A DNA stretch of 59,986 nt from Treponema sp. Lineage in GTDB: Bacteria > Spirochaetota > Spirochaetia > Treponematales > Treponemataceae. The stretch lies in the NCBI GenBank assembly GCA_016281495.1, contig JAEEIU010000041.1, positions 1-59,986 of the forward strand, given 5' to 3'. Every line of letters starts with the position of its first letter. The first letter of the stretch is position 1. Of this stretch, positions 43,301-51,098 are shown piece by piece. The notes under the pieces are model-generated. The model ran no database searches and had not been told where the DNA came from. It saw nothing but the letters and a program-made list of their open reading frames with translations. The position numbers were made by a program, and so were the translations under genes.

Positions 43301-46146
43301 GGAATGCAATTCTGGAACAGGGAATTGAATATAAAAATGACGGCAAGGTGGAAATGAAAAACGGGGATGAAAGGCGTACCGTCAAACTCAATGCCTGGGG
43401 AGAAATGGCGCAAGACTGTGAGACGGAAACTGAATATCATTATGATCAGGACGGAAATTGTGTCTTGATAGAAAGCGTCGATGCTCCAGTTTACATTTCC
43501 TATAATGCATTCGGCATGGTATCTAAAATCAAGCAGGGAAACCGGTTTCAGAACTATTATTACAATGTAAAGGGAAATCTTTTAAAGATAGAAGATTCGC
43601 TTGGAATAAATTCAAGGTATGAATATGATGCTACAGGGGAAAAGCTTGTCCGCTCTGTAGAAAGGGGAATGCCGGTAAAAGAATATGAGTATGACGATGA
43701 AGGCCACCTTGTAAAATACATTGAAGGTGGTGAGACTGTCATGACTTATTCATACGATGATGCAAACGGAATCACAACATTCACTGATGCAAAGGGAAAC
43801 AGTCTTGCTCAAAAGACAGACGGATATGGCCGGATTATTCAGGAAACAAACCGCAGTGGAAAAATACGTTCTGTTGAATATGATGATGAAGATGGTGTGA
43901 TGAAGGTTAAGGACTTTAATGGAAATGTTTATACAGTCACTCAGTCCGGAGCTTTGAATGCCTATGTCGTTCAATACCAGGATGGAAATACCGAAAAGAC
44001 ATTCTTTAATGCGGCTGGTTCAGTTGTGAGGTCAGAATCAAACGGAATAAGTGAGTCGTTCAAGTATGACAGGGGACAGCGCCTTGAGGAATTCAGGTTC
44101 AGAGATAAAACCGGCTACAACGCTTATGACAGTCTGGGACGAAGAAAATCGCTTGAGCTTGAAGATGAAAAACTTGAATATGAATATGATAAAAAAAATC
44201 GCCTGATTCGCATAAATGGACTTGACTGTTATAAAGATATTTTTTATGATGAATTCGGACAGGAAAAAATGCTCAGGGATTCAACCGGAGCAAGGACTGA
44301 ATACAGATATGATGGAGTCGGTCGCCTGGTTGCTGCAGCTGGTTATGATTCAAATGGCGCACTGATTTTTATGGATGCCTTGGTTTATGACGATAATGGA
44401 AAGGTAGCATGTTCCATTAACGAAGAGGAATTTATAAAAGTGTATGAATATGACGGCAGAGGCCGAGTAAAAAAAGTACAGATGCCATATACTCAGGAAT
44501 TGGAAAAAAGTTGTGTCGCACAGCTGGAAGAGTGTGGAAAGACAGCAGGGAAATATACATCAAGAAAAATCCAGTTAAGCTCACAATTGAAGGATGCATG
44601 TGAAAAGACTCTAGTCGAGACAGGCCAAAGCAAGTTGCGTCTGAATTATGACAATCCCGTATGGACCGAAGAATATGAGTATGATTCAAATGGCAACAGG
44701 ACAAAAGTAACAAATCCGGTCGGAACCCTTGAGTATGAATATGATGCTGACAACCGTCTTATAAAAGTGAATGGAAACAATCCGGTAACATACCAGTATG
44801 ATGCCAACGGAAACTTGATTCTTCAAAAAACTGCTTCAATCGAAAAAAAATGGACATATGCCCAGAATAACCGCCCGATTGCATTTGAGGCAACAGCATC
44901 AGACGGCTCAAGGACATATGAAGAATACAGGTATGATGCCTTTGGCCGCCGTGTTGTCTCTGGAATGAACGCCACACTTTATGACGGACTTGACATGAAT
45001 CCCCTTTATGAATGGCAGCTTAACGAGCAGGGGTATGAAAGTAATTTCTCTGGGGAAGAAAGGACTGTTACCGTAAGGTTCAGGAATACAGGATTTAATG
45101 GGGATATGACAAAAAATAAATGTGATTTTGACAGGTTTTATATTTATGCAAATGGGAAACTTCTTGGACAAAAAAATAAAAACTATTCATATTCATCAGG
45201 AGTGTCTGACGCAAATTATTCGTTCATGAGCGACATGAGGAATTCAATCGGAGCCGTAACCGATGGCCTTGGCAGAAGGGTTGGAAATGTGAACTATGAT
45301 ATGTCCGGAAACATGTTCTTTTCTGATGCCAAACGTAATCCCCAGGAAACAGGAATCGCAGCTTCAATAGGAATTGACCACGGCTTTGTTGGAAAGAAAT
45401 ATGATGTTGCATCAGGTGCATACAACTTTGGCTTCAGGGACTACAACCCAAATACCGCGACATTCACCACCGAGGACCCCATCCGCGACGGCCTGAACTG
45501 GTACACATATTGTGCCGGCGACCCCGTTAACTTTGTGGATTTGTGGGGGTTGGAAGGAGATATTGTTTATAGAATGGGAATGCCGTATGAGTATTGGGAT
45601 AAAGGGCCAGAAGAAATTAGCTATGTAGAGAAAGTAAACAATTATTTTACAAGTGATTTATCTATTGTTTTGCGCGATTGCTTAGGAGCGAAATATGCAC
45701 ATACAAGGATGCCAACTGATTCTGAAATGGATTGTAGTGGAATGTTGGTTTACGCACTTGATAAAATGGGATTTGATGTTCCAAGAGATTTAACTGCAGC
45801 GGAAATGGCTAGTGGAACTATTCCTTGGATTGTTTTATATGATGATGTTGAAGAAGAAAGACAAGGTTTAAAAGGTATATTAAATTTTTACAATTTTGGG
45901 AAAAAAGGAATAGATCATGTAAATTATGGTGTTGGAAAAATGGGTTCTGAAAATGAGAATCAAATTATGGATGCAAGTTTTGGTTCTTCTTGGCAAGAAG
46001 GACGAAATCAAAGTTCTAGGCAAGATGTTAAGGCTGAAGCCGATAAAATCAATAAAACATATGCACCATTTTCAACAAGAACCGCACCGGTAAAACAGGG
46101 GTATGTTGACTTTTTAAAATTGAAGATAAAGGAGAAAAATAAATGA
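40315..46146 (+). CDS. Sec-exported RHS/YD-repeat protein with C-terminal NlpC/P60-like tip (candidate toxin)
   Basis: 1943 residues. Sec signal at about 1-27 (FVGSNLAFAY), a Gly/Ser-rich linker (about 50-125), a charged helix (about 128-190), an RHS entry region (STVGDPVFITNGTFKI), and more than 1200 residues of YD repeats. The core ends with FRDYNPNTATFTTEDPIRDG...NWYTYCAGDPVNFVDLWGL near base 45550. The last 195 residues are AT-rich and fit an NlpC/P60 (papain-like) fold: Cys1807 in MDCSGMLVYALDKMGF and His1868 in IDHVNYGVGK. This family cuts peptidoglycan stem peptides, or rarely other amides. GGAGG precedes the ATG. It overlaps the next lipoprotein by four bases. Toxin role is inferred. 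Confidence 0.9.
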   Translation: MKMIKKLRKLFANLLLISFVGSNLAFAYVSGSAYDDFASGRPPSQHYFPEQQSGGGGGTDSGGGSGGGGSGGGGSTSYGGGTQGSGGSAGGGTGGDSGSAGEEGSGSGEENPGSGGSSGSGGGSEESDSERRYREALEAMRRAESVLNTFDNLYNAEKAKYYTAHKEEIQKARDLKAAAEAVLKAKAVVDSLPKSTVGDPVFITNGTFKINDVDESFVYGISEYNLTRKLTSTEFPDGSFGKNWFTSLDSRIIWGKTKAGLSEKKNLASRLDRELNSLCSTIRAGDINPDSCSAILSLKRLLSCLYGEIDVIERNASTAQEKNRYTEYGMSKLASEMPADCFVQVDEDGSLNVFQSYGSSGRYYLYTGYDKWANEKEDGMEICYVDGTVKKYDEFGQISEIKNRYNSSIQFEYNEIKNEKRTVNSISHNGKHILDFERDDSDCIVSVFNSRNNSKRTYSYDEDKCLVEMCIDNKRYGFEYDDSDDISRIIKPDGSAISISYYLEGNGGKKRASLVKDETGASENFVGDYSAGKMTYTDADGNQYHYNFSEGNITMEEMEDGTKVTRTYSSEDRVISKNDEYGSVNYAYDGYGNMIKVQYSDGSSEQWSYKQPNNLLYQYKDRDGVITKFEYDESGSPVKIYRDDVCVQEYECNDVGQVVYAKGLYSDNRYSYDSETYRLTSDKYGDYAYDSSGKLVSYTTKDGRAWNYSYDSDGNTVTVISPENLKSVYVYNNREDLVSLVETDLNDGCSRAYRYEYDKRHLLTRLYSGYGKNENEARNNESLCVSYEYTPGSKIESVVYWNTGDAAKFDGNGIKYFYGYKNGLLSYIENYYVDEEGNPVGRIYRSDYSWKYVDGKKKLTYKDENGKTSYVLYDRDGNALEYGGENGWKLKYEYSAGGFLVQQKNVAGGTLKYEYDGVSGNVQSVQLGNSILEQYEYDEYGRVIHSTTQNGFVQDYSYEENDGSVNVCIDSNRGKTKMYSDMFGRIQFASINDEYGNAILEQGIEYKNDGKVEMKNGDERRTVKLNAWGEMAQDCETETEYHYDQDGNCVLIESVDAPVYISYNAFGMVSKIKQGNRFQNYYYNVKGNLLKIEDSLGINSRYEYDATGEKLVRSVERGMPVKEYEYDDEGHLVKYIEGGETVMTYSYDDANGITTFTDAKGNSLAQKTDGYGRIIQETNRSGKIRSVEYDDEDGVMKVKDFNGNVYTVTQSGALNAYVVQYQDGNTEKTFFNAAGSVVRSESNGISESFKYDRGQRLEEFRFRDKTGYNAYDSLGRRKSLELEDEKLEYEYDKKNRLIRINGLDCYKDIFYDEFGQEKMLRDSTGARTEYRYDGVGRLVAAAGYDSNGALIFMDALVYDDNGKVACSINEEEFIKVYEYDGRGRVKKVQMPYTQELEKSCVAQLEECGKTAGKYTSRKIQLSSQLKDACEKTLVETGQSKLRLNYDNPVWTEEYEYDSNGNRTKVTNPVGTLEYEYDADNRLIKVNGNNPVTYQYDANGNLILQKTASIEKKWTYAQNNRPIAFEATASDGSRTYEEYRYDAFGRRVVSGMNATLYDGLDMNPLYEWQLNEQGYESNFSGEERTVTVRFRNTGFNGDMTKNKCDFDRFYIYANGKLLGQKNKNYSYSSGVSDANYSFMSDMRNSIGAVTDGLGRRVGNVNYDMSGNMFFSDAKRNPQETGIAASIGIDHGFVGKKYDVASGAYNFGFRDYNPNTATFTTEDPIRDGLNWYTYCAGDPVNFVDLWGLEGDIVYRMGMPYEYWDKGPEEISYVEKVNNYFTSDLSIVLRDCLGAKYAHTRMPTDSEMDCSGMLVYALDKMGFDVPRDLTAAEMASGTIPWIVLYDDVEEERQGLKGILNFYNFGKKGIDHVNYGVGKMGSENENQIMDASFGSSWQEGRNQSSRQDVKAEADKINKTYAPFSTRTAPVKQGYVDFLKLKIKEKNK

Positions 46147-46787
46147 AAAAACTAAAGTTGGTCTTACAGGTTTTAACAATAGCATTCTTAATAACAGGAT
46201 GTAACAAACAAAATGACTCATTAGTTTTAAATGCGAATGTAGAGGATGAGTCCGAGCCAGTCGTCTTGGAAACAGTCGAAGAACCAGCTTCTTTACCTGA
46301 TGAACCGGAATTGCCTGCTGAAGAGGTTGAAAATGAAGAAATAATTCAGCCTGGCAAATATGAGAAGGTGTTGGCTGAAGAGAATTATCGAGATGAAACC
46401 GATTGGGAGAAAATTACAAAAACTTTTCCCGAGGTGAATATTAAATATACGGTTCAGGCTGTTGATGATGTTCCATTTATTACAGAGTTATATTTTATTG
46501 GAATTGATAATGAAGGACTTGCTGTTGCTTTGGGGAGTTTTACAAAGACAGGTGGTTTCCTAAATTCAAAAGGAGAGGAATTCATACATGATCCGTATTT
46601 GAAGAATGATGCTGGTTTCTTTAAAGATTCATTACTAGGAATTTCTGTAGATGCAATAGATTATCCATTTTCACTTAACGGTATAGCATTGACAACAGAT
46701 TTTGAAATATATAAAACTGAGTGTTTATGTAGATTATCAATCAATTGTGAAGAAAAAACTATAGAAGAATGGTTTCCAGAATTGTAA
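46143..46787 (+). CDS. Lipoprotein A1, candidate immunity or accessory protein (paralogue of the 48039 gene)
   Basis: 214 residues. Lipobox ITGC at about residues 17-20, then an acidic Pro/Glu-rich linker (EEPASLPDEPELPAEEVENEE) and a domain of about 140 residues (DWEKITKTFPEVNIKYTVQA...ELYFIGIDNEGLAV). It starts in the RHS stop codon (ATGA), the usual place of a cognate immunity gene; a surface lipoprotein could block a periplasmic peptidoglycan hydrolase. It is nearly identical to the 48039 gene over about residues 36-130 and over the last 17 residues, but the stretch between (about 140-195) differs. No named family. Followed by hairpin copy 1. Confidence 0.8.
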   Translation: MKKLKLVLQVLTIAFLITGCNKQNDSLVLNANVEDESEPVVLETVEEPASLPDEPELPAEEVENEEIIQPGKYEKVLAEENYRDETDWEKITKTFPEVNIKYTVQAVDDVPFITELYFIGIDNEGLAVALGSFTKTGGFLNSKGEEFIHDPYLKNDAGFFKDSLLGISVDAIDYPFSLNGIALTTDFEIYKTECLCRLSINCEEKTIEEWFPEL

Positions 46788-46797
46788 ATTGAAATAG

Positions 46798-46830
46798 CCA
46801 CAGACAGCCCAGCCTCCTGCCTGTGGTTTT
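46798..46830. repeat. Array hairpin repeat, copy 1
   Basis: CCACAGACAG (46798-46807) and CTGCCTGTGG (46817-46826) form a stem with one mismatch, loop CCCAGCCTC, followed by TTTT. The same element follows each later gene of the array. Confidence 0.85.
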
Positions 46831-46866
46831 GTGTAAAAGATTGTTGAAAGTGGAGATGAAGAATAA

Positions 46867-47955
46867 ATGAAAAAAACAAAACTATTTCTATCAGTGTTGA
46901 CCGTTATAATGGCTGTAACGTCATGTAATAAAAGCGAAAAAGCTGTTGTTTACGATTCAGATAGTAAAGTTGAAACCGAATCAGATGTTGAAGCTAAATT
47001 GGAAGATACTGAGGCTTTGATTGATGAGGCCGAAGGGAAAATCGAGCCCGAAGAAAAAGATGGGTATTCACCTTTATTTGCATTATACGATCGGGGGTAT
47101 TTTGGGATAATAGCAAGGTCAACAGTAAATGATGATAATGTAAACGTAAGATTGCTTCCAAGTGTATCATCTGAAAAGATTGGTTCATTGAATAAAGGTT
47201 ATGTAGTAGAAATACTGGGATATTCCAATTCTAAAGAAACTATTAATGATTATGAAGGGTATTGGTTAAAAATATCATTCAAAGAAAAGCCAAAGGAGTA
47301 TTATGGATTATATGGATGGGTGTTTTCTCAATATGTAGATGTTGACCCGTCTGTTGATGTAAGTAAATTCGGCGCTGGAAAGATTGAAGATGGCGAGCTT
47401 AAAACAATAGAAATTGAAAGGAATGGTGTAAAAACAGAATCAACTGTTTATGTGAACAGACTTACCGATACATCTCCTTATACTTTTGTGTGGTGTGATG
47501 AGATGCGGGATTTTAATTATAATGATCCAACTGGAGTATTTAGATGGGATCCTGATACAAATGAAATAACAAACCTAACAAATATGGGGTCTGAATGTGA
47601 ATCTGCATGGTGTCTGATAAGTGATGATTTGAAGTTTATGTTTCAAGAGTTTGGAACATCTCCAGGAACCAGAGCTTTGGGAGTATATGATATGGAAACA
47701 ACAAAGCAGATTTTCTCCGGATCATATTACAGAGAGCTTGGTTATGATGGAGAAAGCATTTGTATCGTAAAAAAATATGGTTTAAATAACTCTGACGAAA
47801 ATGTAAAGAAATTTAGAGAAGAGACACCATTGACAGAAGAACAACTCGACTGGATAAATCAAGGAATGAGCGTTAATGTTATAGTAAAGTATCGATTTAA
47901 CCTGTTTACAAAAGATATGGAATTTGTTGAATGTGATTATCTGTTGTCGCAATAA
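46867..47955 (+). CDS. Lipoprotein with bacterial SH3 domain
   Basis: 362 residues. Lipobox VTSC at about residues 17-20 and an acidic linker (residues 25-65). Residues 75-145 form an SH3b domain (STVNDDNVNVRLLPSVSSEKIGSLNKGYVVEILGYS...YGWVFSQYV), a fold that binds cell-wall peptides. The rest (about 150-360) shows short beta-repeats like a propeller (FRWDPDTNEITNLTNMG; TRALGVYDMETTKQIFSG). An SH3b wall-binding protein beside an NlpC/P60 tip fits a peptidoglycan theme, either as immunity by masking substrate or as an adaptor. This is inference. GTGGAG precedes the ATG. Confidence 0.8.
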   Translation: MKKTKLFLSVLTVIMAVTSCNKSEKAVVYDSDSKVETESDVEAKLEDTEALIDEAEGKIEPEEKDGYSPLFALYDRGYFGIIARSTVNDDNVNVRLLPSVSSEKIGSLNKGYVVEILGYSNSKETINDYEGYWLKISFKEKPKEYYGLYGWVFSQYVDVDPSVDVSKFGAGKIEDGELKTIEIERNGVKTESTVYVNRLTDTSPYTFVWCDEMRDFNYNDPTGVFRWDPDTNEITNLTNMGSECESAWCLISDDLKFMFQEFGTSPGTRALGVYDMETTKQIFSGSYYRELGYDGESICIVKKYGLNNSDENVKKFREETPLTEEQLDWINQGMSVNVIVKYRFNLFTKDMEFVECDYLLSQ

Positions 47956-47966
47956 AATAATAAAAA

Positions 47967-48001
47967 AACCACAGGCAGTTCAACCAACTGTCTGTGGTTT
48001 T
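47967..48001. repeat. Array hairpin repeat, copy 2
   Basis: The best-formed copy: AACCACAGGCAGTT (47967-47980) pairs with AACTGTCTGTGGTT (47986-47999), 14 bp with a single G-U, loop CAACC, then a short T run. Confidence 0.9.
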
Positions 48002-48038
48002 GTGAAAAGAAAATTATGAAAGTGGAGAAGATGAATAA

Positions 48039-48683
48039 ATGAAAAAAGTGAAGTATGTCATGCTGATGTTAATAGCGACATTCTTAATAACAGGATGTAA
48101 CAAACAGAATGACTCATTAGTTTCAAATGCGAATGAAGAGAATGAGCCCGAGCCTGTTGTATCAGAAACAGTCGAAGAACCAGCTTCTTTACCTGATGAA
48201 CCGGAATTGCCTGCTGAAGAGGTTGAAAATGAAGAAATAATTAAGCCTGGCAAATATGAGAAGGTGTTGGCTGAAGAGAATTATCGAGATGAAACCGATT
48301 GGGAGAAAATTACAAAAACTTTTCCCGAGGTGAAGATTAAATATACAGTTCAGGCTGTTGATGATGTTTCATTTATTACAGAGTTATATTTTATTGGAAT
48401 TGATAATGAAGGTCTTGCTGTTGATTTGGGGAGTTTTACAAAAGAAAATGGATTTATAAATTCAAAGAATGAAGAATTTGTCTCTGGACCTTATTTGAGA
48501 AAAGGTTCTGAATACTTTGATAATTCATTATTAGGACTTTCTACAAGAGTGATAGAATGTCCATTTGTTATCATTGGAATGGCAATGGCATCAGATGATG
48601 AAATAATTGAAACGGAGACTATGTTTGGATTATCAATCAATTGTGAAGAAAAAACTATAGAAGAATGGTTTCCAGAATTGTAA
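48039..48683 (+). CDS. Lipoprotein A2, paralogue of the 46143 gene with a different inner segment
   Basis: 214 residues, the same length as A1. Lipobox ITGC, the same acidic linker, and an almost identical segment through about residue 130. Residues 140-195 are different (GPYLRKGSEYFDNSLLGLSTRVIECPF against the A1 sequence), then the last 17 residues are again identical, and the DNA identity continues past the stop into the hairpin. The pattern is of a duplicated cassette with one segment swapped, as expected if that segment sets binding specificity. GTGGAG precedes the ATG. Function as immunity protein is inferred. Confidence 0.8.
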   Translation: MKKVKYVMLMLIATFLITGCNKQNDSLVSNANEENEPEPVVSETVEEPASLPDEPELPAEEVENEEIIKPGKYEKVLAEENYRDETDWEKITKTFPEVKIKYTVQAVDDVSFITELYFIGIDNEGLAVDLGSFTKENGFINSKNEEFVSGPYLRKGSEYFDNSLLGLSTRVIECPFVIIGMAMASDDEIIETETMFGLSINCEEKTIEEWFPEL

Positions 48684-48691
48684 ATTGAAAT

Positions 48692-48725
48692 AACCACAGA
48701 CAGCCCAACCAACTGTTTGTGGTTT
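48692..48725. repeat. Array hairpin repeat, copy 3
   Basis: AACCACAGACAG (48692-48703) with CTGTTTGTGGTT (48713-48724), one G-U pair, loop CCCAACCAA. Confidence 0.88.
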
Positions 48726-48761
48726 TATGTAAAATATTATTGAAACTGGAGAAGAAGGAAA

Positions 48762-49625
48762 ATGAAAAAAGTAATGATTTTATCAGTGTTTGTGATGTTG
48801 ACCATGTCTTTGTCAGCTCAGAATTTCAAACTTGACGGTAAATATAGTTTGAATAATTCAAGTAATATTGATTATTTAACTATCTCTGAAGACAAAATAT
48901 CGTACAAACTTTGGAATAAGAAAGATGAATTAACAACAAAATATAAAATAGTACATGACGAAGGTCTGACATTCATCAAAATGTCTGAAAAGTTTCCAGA
49001 AGAATTTACAGATGAATATGACAGTGGTAAAAAGATTAAAACCAGCGATAAAATCCTGATTCTTGCCGGGAAAAAAATTGATTCGGATTCGGTCATCTTG
49101 TTCGGGACAACATACGGTTTTTATAACTACAAAACATTAATTGAACCGCGACATTTTGAAGTAGTGACTCAAAGTAAAGATTGCACGTCTTTTTTAACGG
49201 AAAAGAATAAAAAATATCCAATAACTAACTTGGCCGACTACGATGTTGATACTCCTTGGGTTGAAGGTGTTCCAGGTTATGGTATTGGAGAAAGCTTTAC
49301 GATTGGAAACTCGTGGGGAACACCGCGACATTATCTCCTTATAATGAATGGTTATATATCTTATGAAAAACCGTATCTTTATAAACAAAACGGCCGGGTA
49401 AAGAAGATAAAGGTAAAAGGGTTGAAGTCTGGTAAAGAAAAAATACTGGAAGTGCTCGACACTCCCCATCCGCAAACTGTTGATATTTCTTTTATCACAG
49501 AACTTGAAGATATAAGAATAACAATAGAGGATGTATATCCTGGTACGAAATATGAAGATACATGCATTAACTATATGATTGGATATTTAGAGAAAGTAAT
49601 TCCCTATGAAGATAGTATAAAATAA
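48762..49625 (+). CDS. Exported protein with NADase-type glycan-binding (discoidin-like) domain
   Basis: 287 residues. Signal peptide about 1-19 (LTMSLSAQ), no lipobox. The first half (about 20-130) is a small beta domain (KLDGKYSLNNSSNIDYLTISEDKISYKL). The second half carries the pattern of the NADase-type glycan-binding domain: YPITNLADYDVDTPWVEGVPGYGIGESFTIG, then a beta-sandwich (HYLLIMNGY, KKIKVKGLKSGKEKILEV, QTVDISFITELEDIRITIEDVYPG). Such domains occur at the ends of exported toxins and surface proteins and are thought to bind sugars. Here it is a stand-alone gene in the array, flanked by hairpin copies 3 and 4. Confidence 0.82.
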   Translation: MKKVMILSVFVMLTMSLSAQNFKLDGKYSLNNSSNIDYLTISEDKISYKLWNKKDELTTKYKIVHDEGLTFIKMSEKFPEEFTDEYDSGKKIKTSDKILILAGKKIDSDSVILFGTTYGFYNYKTLIEPRHFEVVTQSKDCTSFLTEKNKKYPITNLADYDVDTPWVEGVPGYGIGESFTIGNSWGTPRHYLLIMNGYISYEKPYLYKQNGRVKKIKVKGLKSGKEKILEVLDTPHPQTVDISFITELEDIRITIEDVYPGTKYEDTCINYMIGYLEKVIPYEDSIK

Positions 49626-49648
49626 TTGTAGGTAAATCAAACATGGAG

Positions 49649-49681
49649 CCATAGACAGCCCAACCAACTGTCTGTGGTTTT
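49649..49681. repeat. Array hairpin repeat, copy 4
   Basis: CCATAGACAG (49649-49658) with CTGTCTGTGG (49668-49677), one mismatch, loop CCCAACCAA (the same as copy 3). Confidence 0.86.
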
Positions 49682-49710
49682 GTGAAAAAAAATATAAAGT
49701 GGAGGAAAAA

Positions 49711-50373
49711 ATGGTAAAATTCATAAAGTTCATTTTTATTTGTTTTATTATGATGGGATTTGTTTCCTGCTTAAGTGACAAAGGAAAAATACCGGAAGAC
49801 TATTTTAATTCTACTATGATATATGAAATACCCCTTGGTAATAAAACAATACGAATAATCAACGCAAAGAATGATAATCCAAGGCATTCGGATAGATTAA
49901 TGATGATTGTTTTGAATTCTAAGGGTGTTGTTCTGGATGTGAAAAGTTTTGGTTACCTGGATGATGACGGTAGTATTGTTTCAACGAAAACAGTAGCGAT
50001 CAAAGGCAAAAGGATTAAAGAGGATGAGCCTGTAAACTTTTTTCTTGTGGTTGAAGAATCATCAGATTTAATAAAACAAATACCTTGTAATAACTTTGTT
50101 GCAGACGGTATTATCACAGATGGTTATATCGTCTATTCAATCGAAATGACATTGGATACAACAATAAAAGTAAATTTAAAAGATGGAAAAGTTTTTGAAT
50201 ATGAAGGTTATTATCCCTGTGTAGATATATTTGAGTGTGAAAATCCTGAAATATTGGGCGTCTTCAAATATGAAGGCAAATGGTATGAAGTATTGGATAA
50301 AAAAATCCAACCCGCAAAGGAATCATATCAGCCAAAGAAGAAAAAGAAATTACAAGATTATAGAATTAAATAA
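49711..50373 (+). CDS. Lipoprotein of unknown function
   Basis: 220 residues from ATG 49711, with GTGGAGGAAA upstream (an in-frame GTG at 49699 lies in that site). Lipobox FVSC at about residues 17-20. The mature domain is beta-rich (TIRIINAKNDNPRHSDRLMMIVLNSKGVVLDVKSFG; DGYIVYSIEMTLDTTIKVNLKDGKVFEYEGYYPC) and ends with a basic tail (PKKKKKLQDYRIK). No family recognised. Strongly AT-rich. It is the fourth cassette after the RHS gene to have its own hairpin. Confidence 0.75.
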   Translation: MVKFIKFIFICFIMMGFVSCLSDKGKIPEDYFNSTMIYEIPLGNKTIRIINAKNDNPRHSDRLMMIVLNSKGVVLDVKSFGYLDDDGSIVSTKTVAIKGKRIKEDEPVNFFLVVEESSDLIKQIPCNNFVADGIITDGYIVYSIEMTLDTTIKVNLKDGKVFEYEGYYPCVDIFECENPEILGVFKYEGKWYEVLDKKIQPAKESYQPKKKKKLQDYRIK

Positions 50374-50381
50374 TTAGTACT

Positions 50382-50408
50382 AACAGACAGCCAAATTAAC
50401 TGTCTGTA
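50382..50408. repeat. Array hairpin repeat, copy 5 (diverged)
   Basis: ACAGACAG (50383-50390) with CTGTCTGT (50400-50407). The stem is shorter and the loop (CCAAATTAA) is changed, but the core matches the other copies and the downstream GTGGAGGAAA leader is kept. Confidence 0.75.
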
Positions 50409-50444
50409 GGTTAATAAATTAGATAAAATAGTGGAGGAAAAGAA

Positions 50445-51035
50445 ATGAAACGGGATAAGTTATATTATATAGTGATAGTGTTAGGTTTGATGGTTTCGTC
50501 ATGCAAAACGACAGCTAAGCCTGTTGCTGCAAACAATTCTTTTTATATAAGGAAGAGTAATGATTATAATAGTAAAGAAATATATGATAGTAACAACAAA
50601 TTAATTTATGTCTTAAATAGGTCTGACGCAAGAATTGATTGGAAAACAGAAATAATAAAAAACCATTTGCTGTATTTAAGTTCAAAAGATGAATTGGTTG
50701 TTGTTGATTTAATCTCAAATGAAAAAGAATTGATAATTCCTGATATAGGTGATTTCGCGGCGACAAATGATTTGCATTATATTTGCTTGGGAAAGAAATT
50801 GAATGATTCCAGGTACACGACAACTCCGATTCTCTATGATTTTACAAAGAAAAAAATAGTTGAAATTGAAAAACTAGATTATTCTTTCTTAAATAAATAT
50901 ATTGGAATTAGTACAGACATACGATTTGATTCAGAGAAAAATGGGTTTTCGGTTGATTATCATTGGGATTCTTCGATACCTGAATACAGTTTCTATATTT
51001 CTCTAGAAGAATTAAATATCACAAGGATTAAATAA
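50445..51035 (+). CDS. Lipoprotein of unknown function, last gene of the array
   Basis: 196 residues, ATG 50445 after GTGGAGGAAA. Lipobox SSC at about residue 20. The mature part reads as beta-propeller-like or repeated strands (SKEIYDSNNKLIYVLNRSDARIDWKTE; DELVVVDLISNEKELIIPDIGDF; TPILYDFTKKKIVEIEKLDYSF), with the aromatic/charged turns of DUF5050-type proteins. No family assigned. Very AT-rich. It is followed by hairpin copy 6 and a separate strong terminator. Confidence 0.75.
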   Translation: MKRDKLYYIVIVLGLMVSSCKTTAKPVAANNSFYIRKSNDYNSKEIYDSNNKLIYVLNRSDARIDWKTEIIKNHLLYLSSKDELVVVDLISNEKELIIPDIGDFAATNDLHYICLGKKLNDSRYTTTPILYDFTKKKIVEIEKLDYSFLNKYIGISTDIRFDSEKNGFSVDYHWDSSIPEYSFYISLEELNITRIK

Positions 51036-51098
51036 CAATAAAATAATAATTCTAAATATGAATAGATATCAAATTTGTGCAGTATGAGTTGAAAGAAA

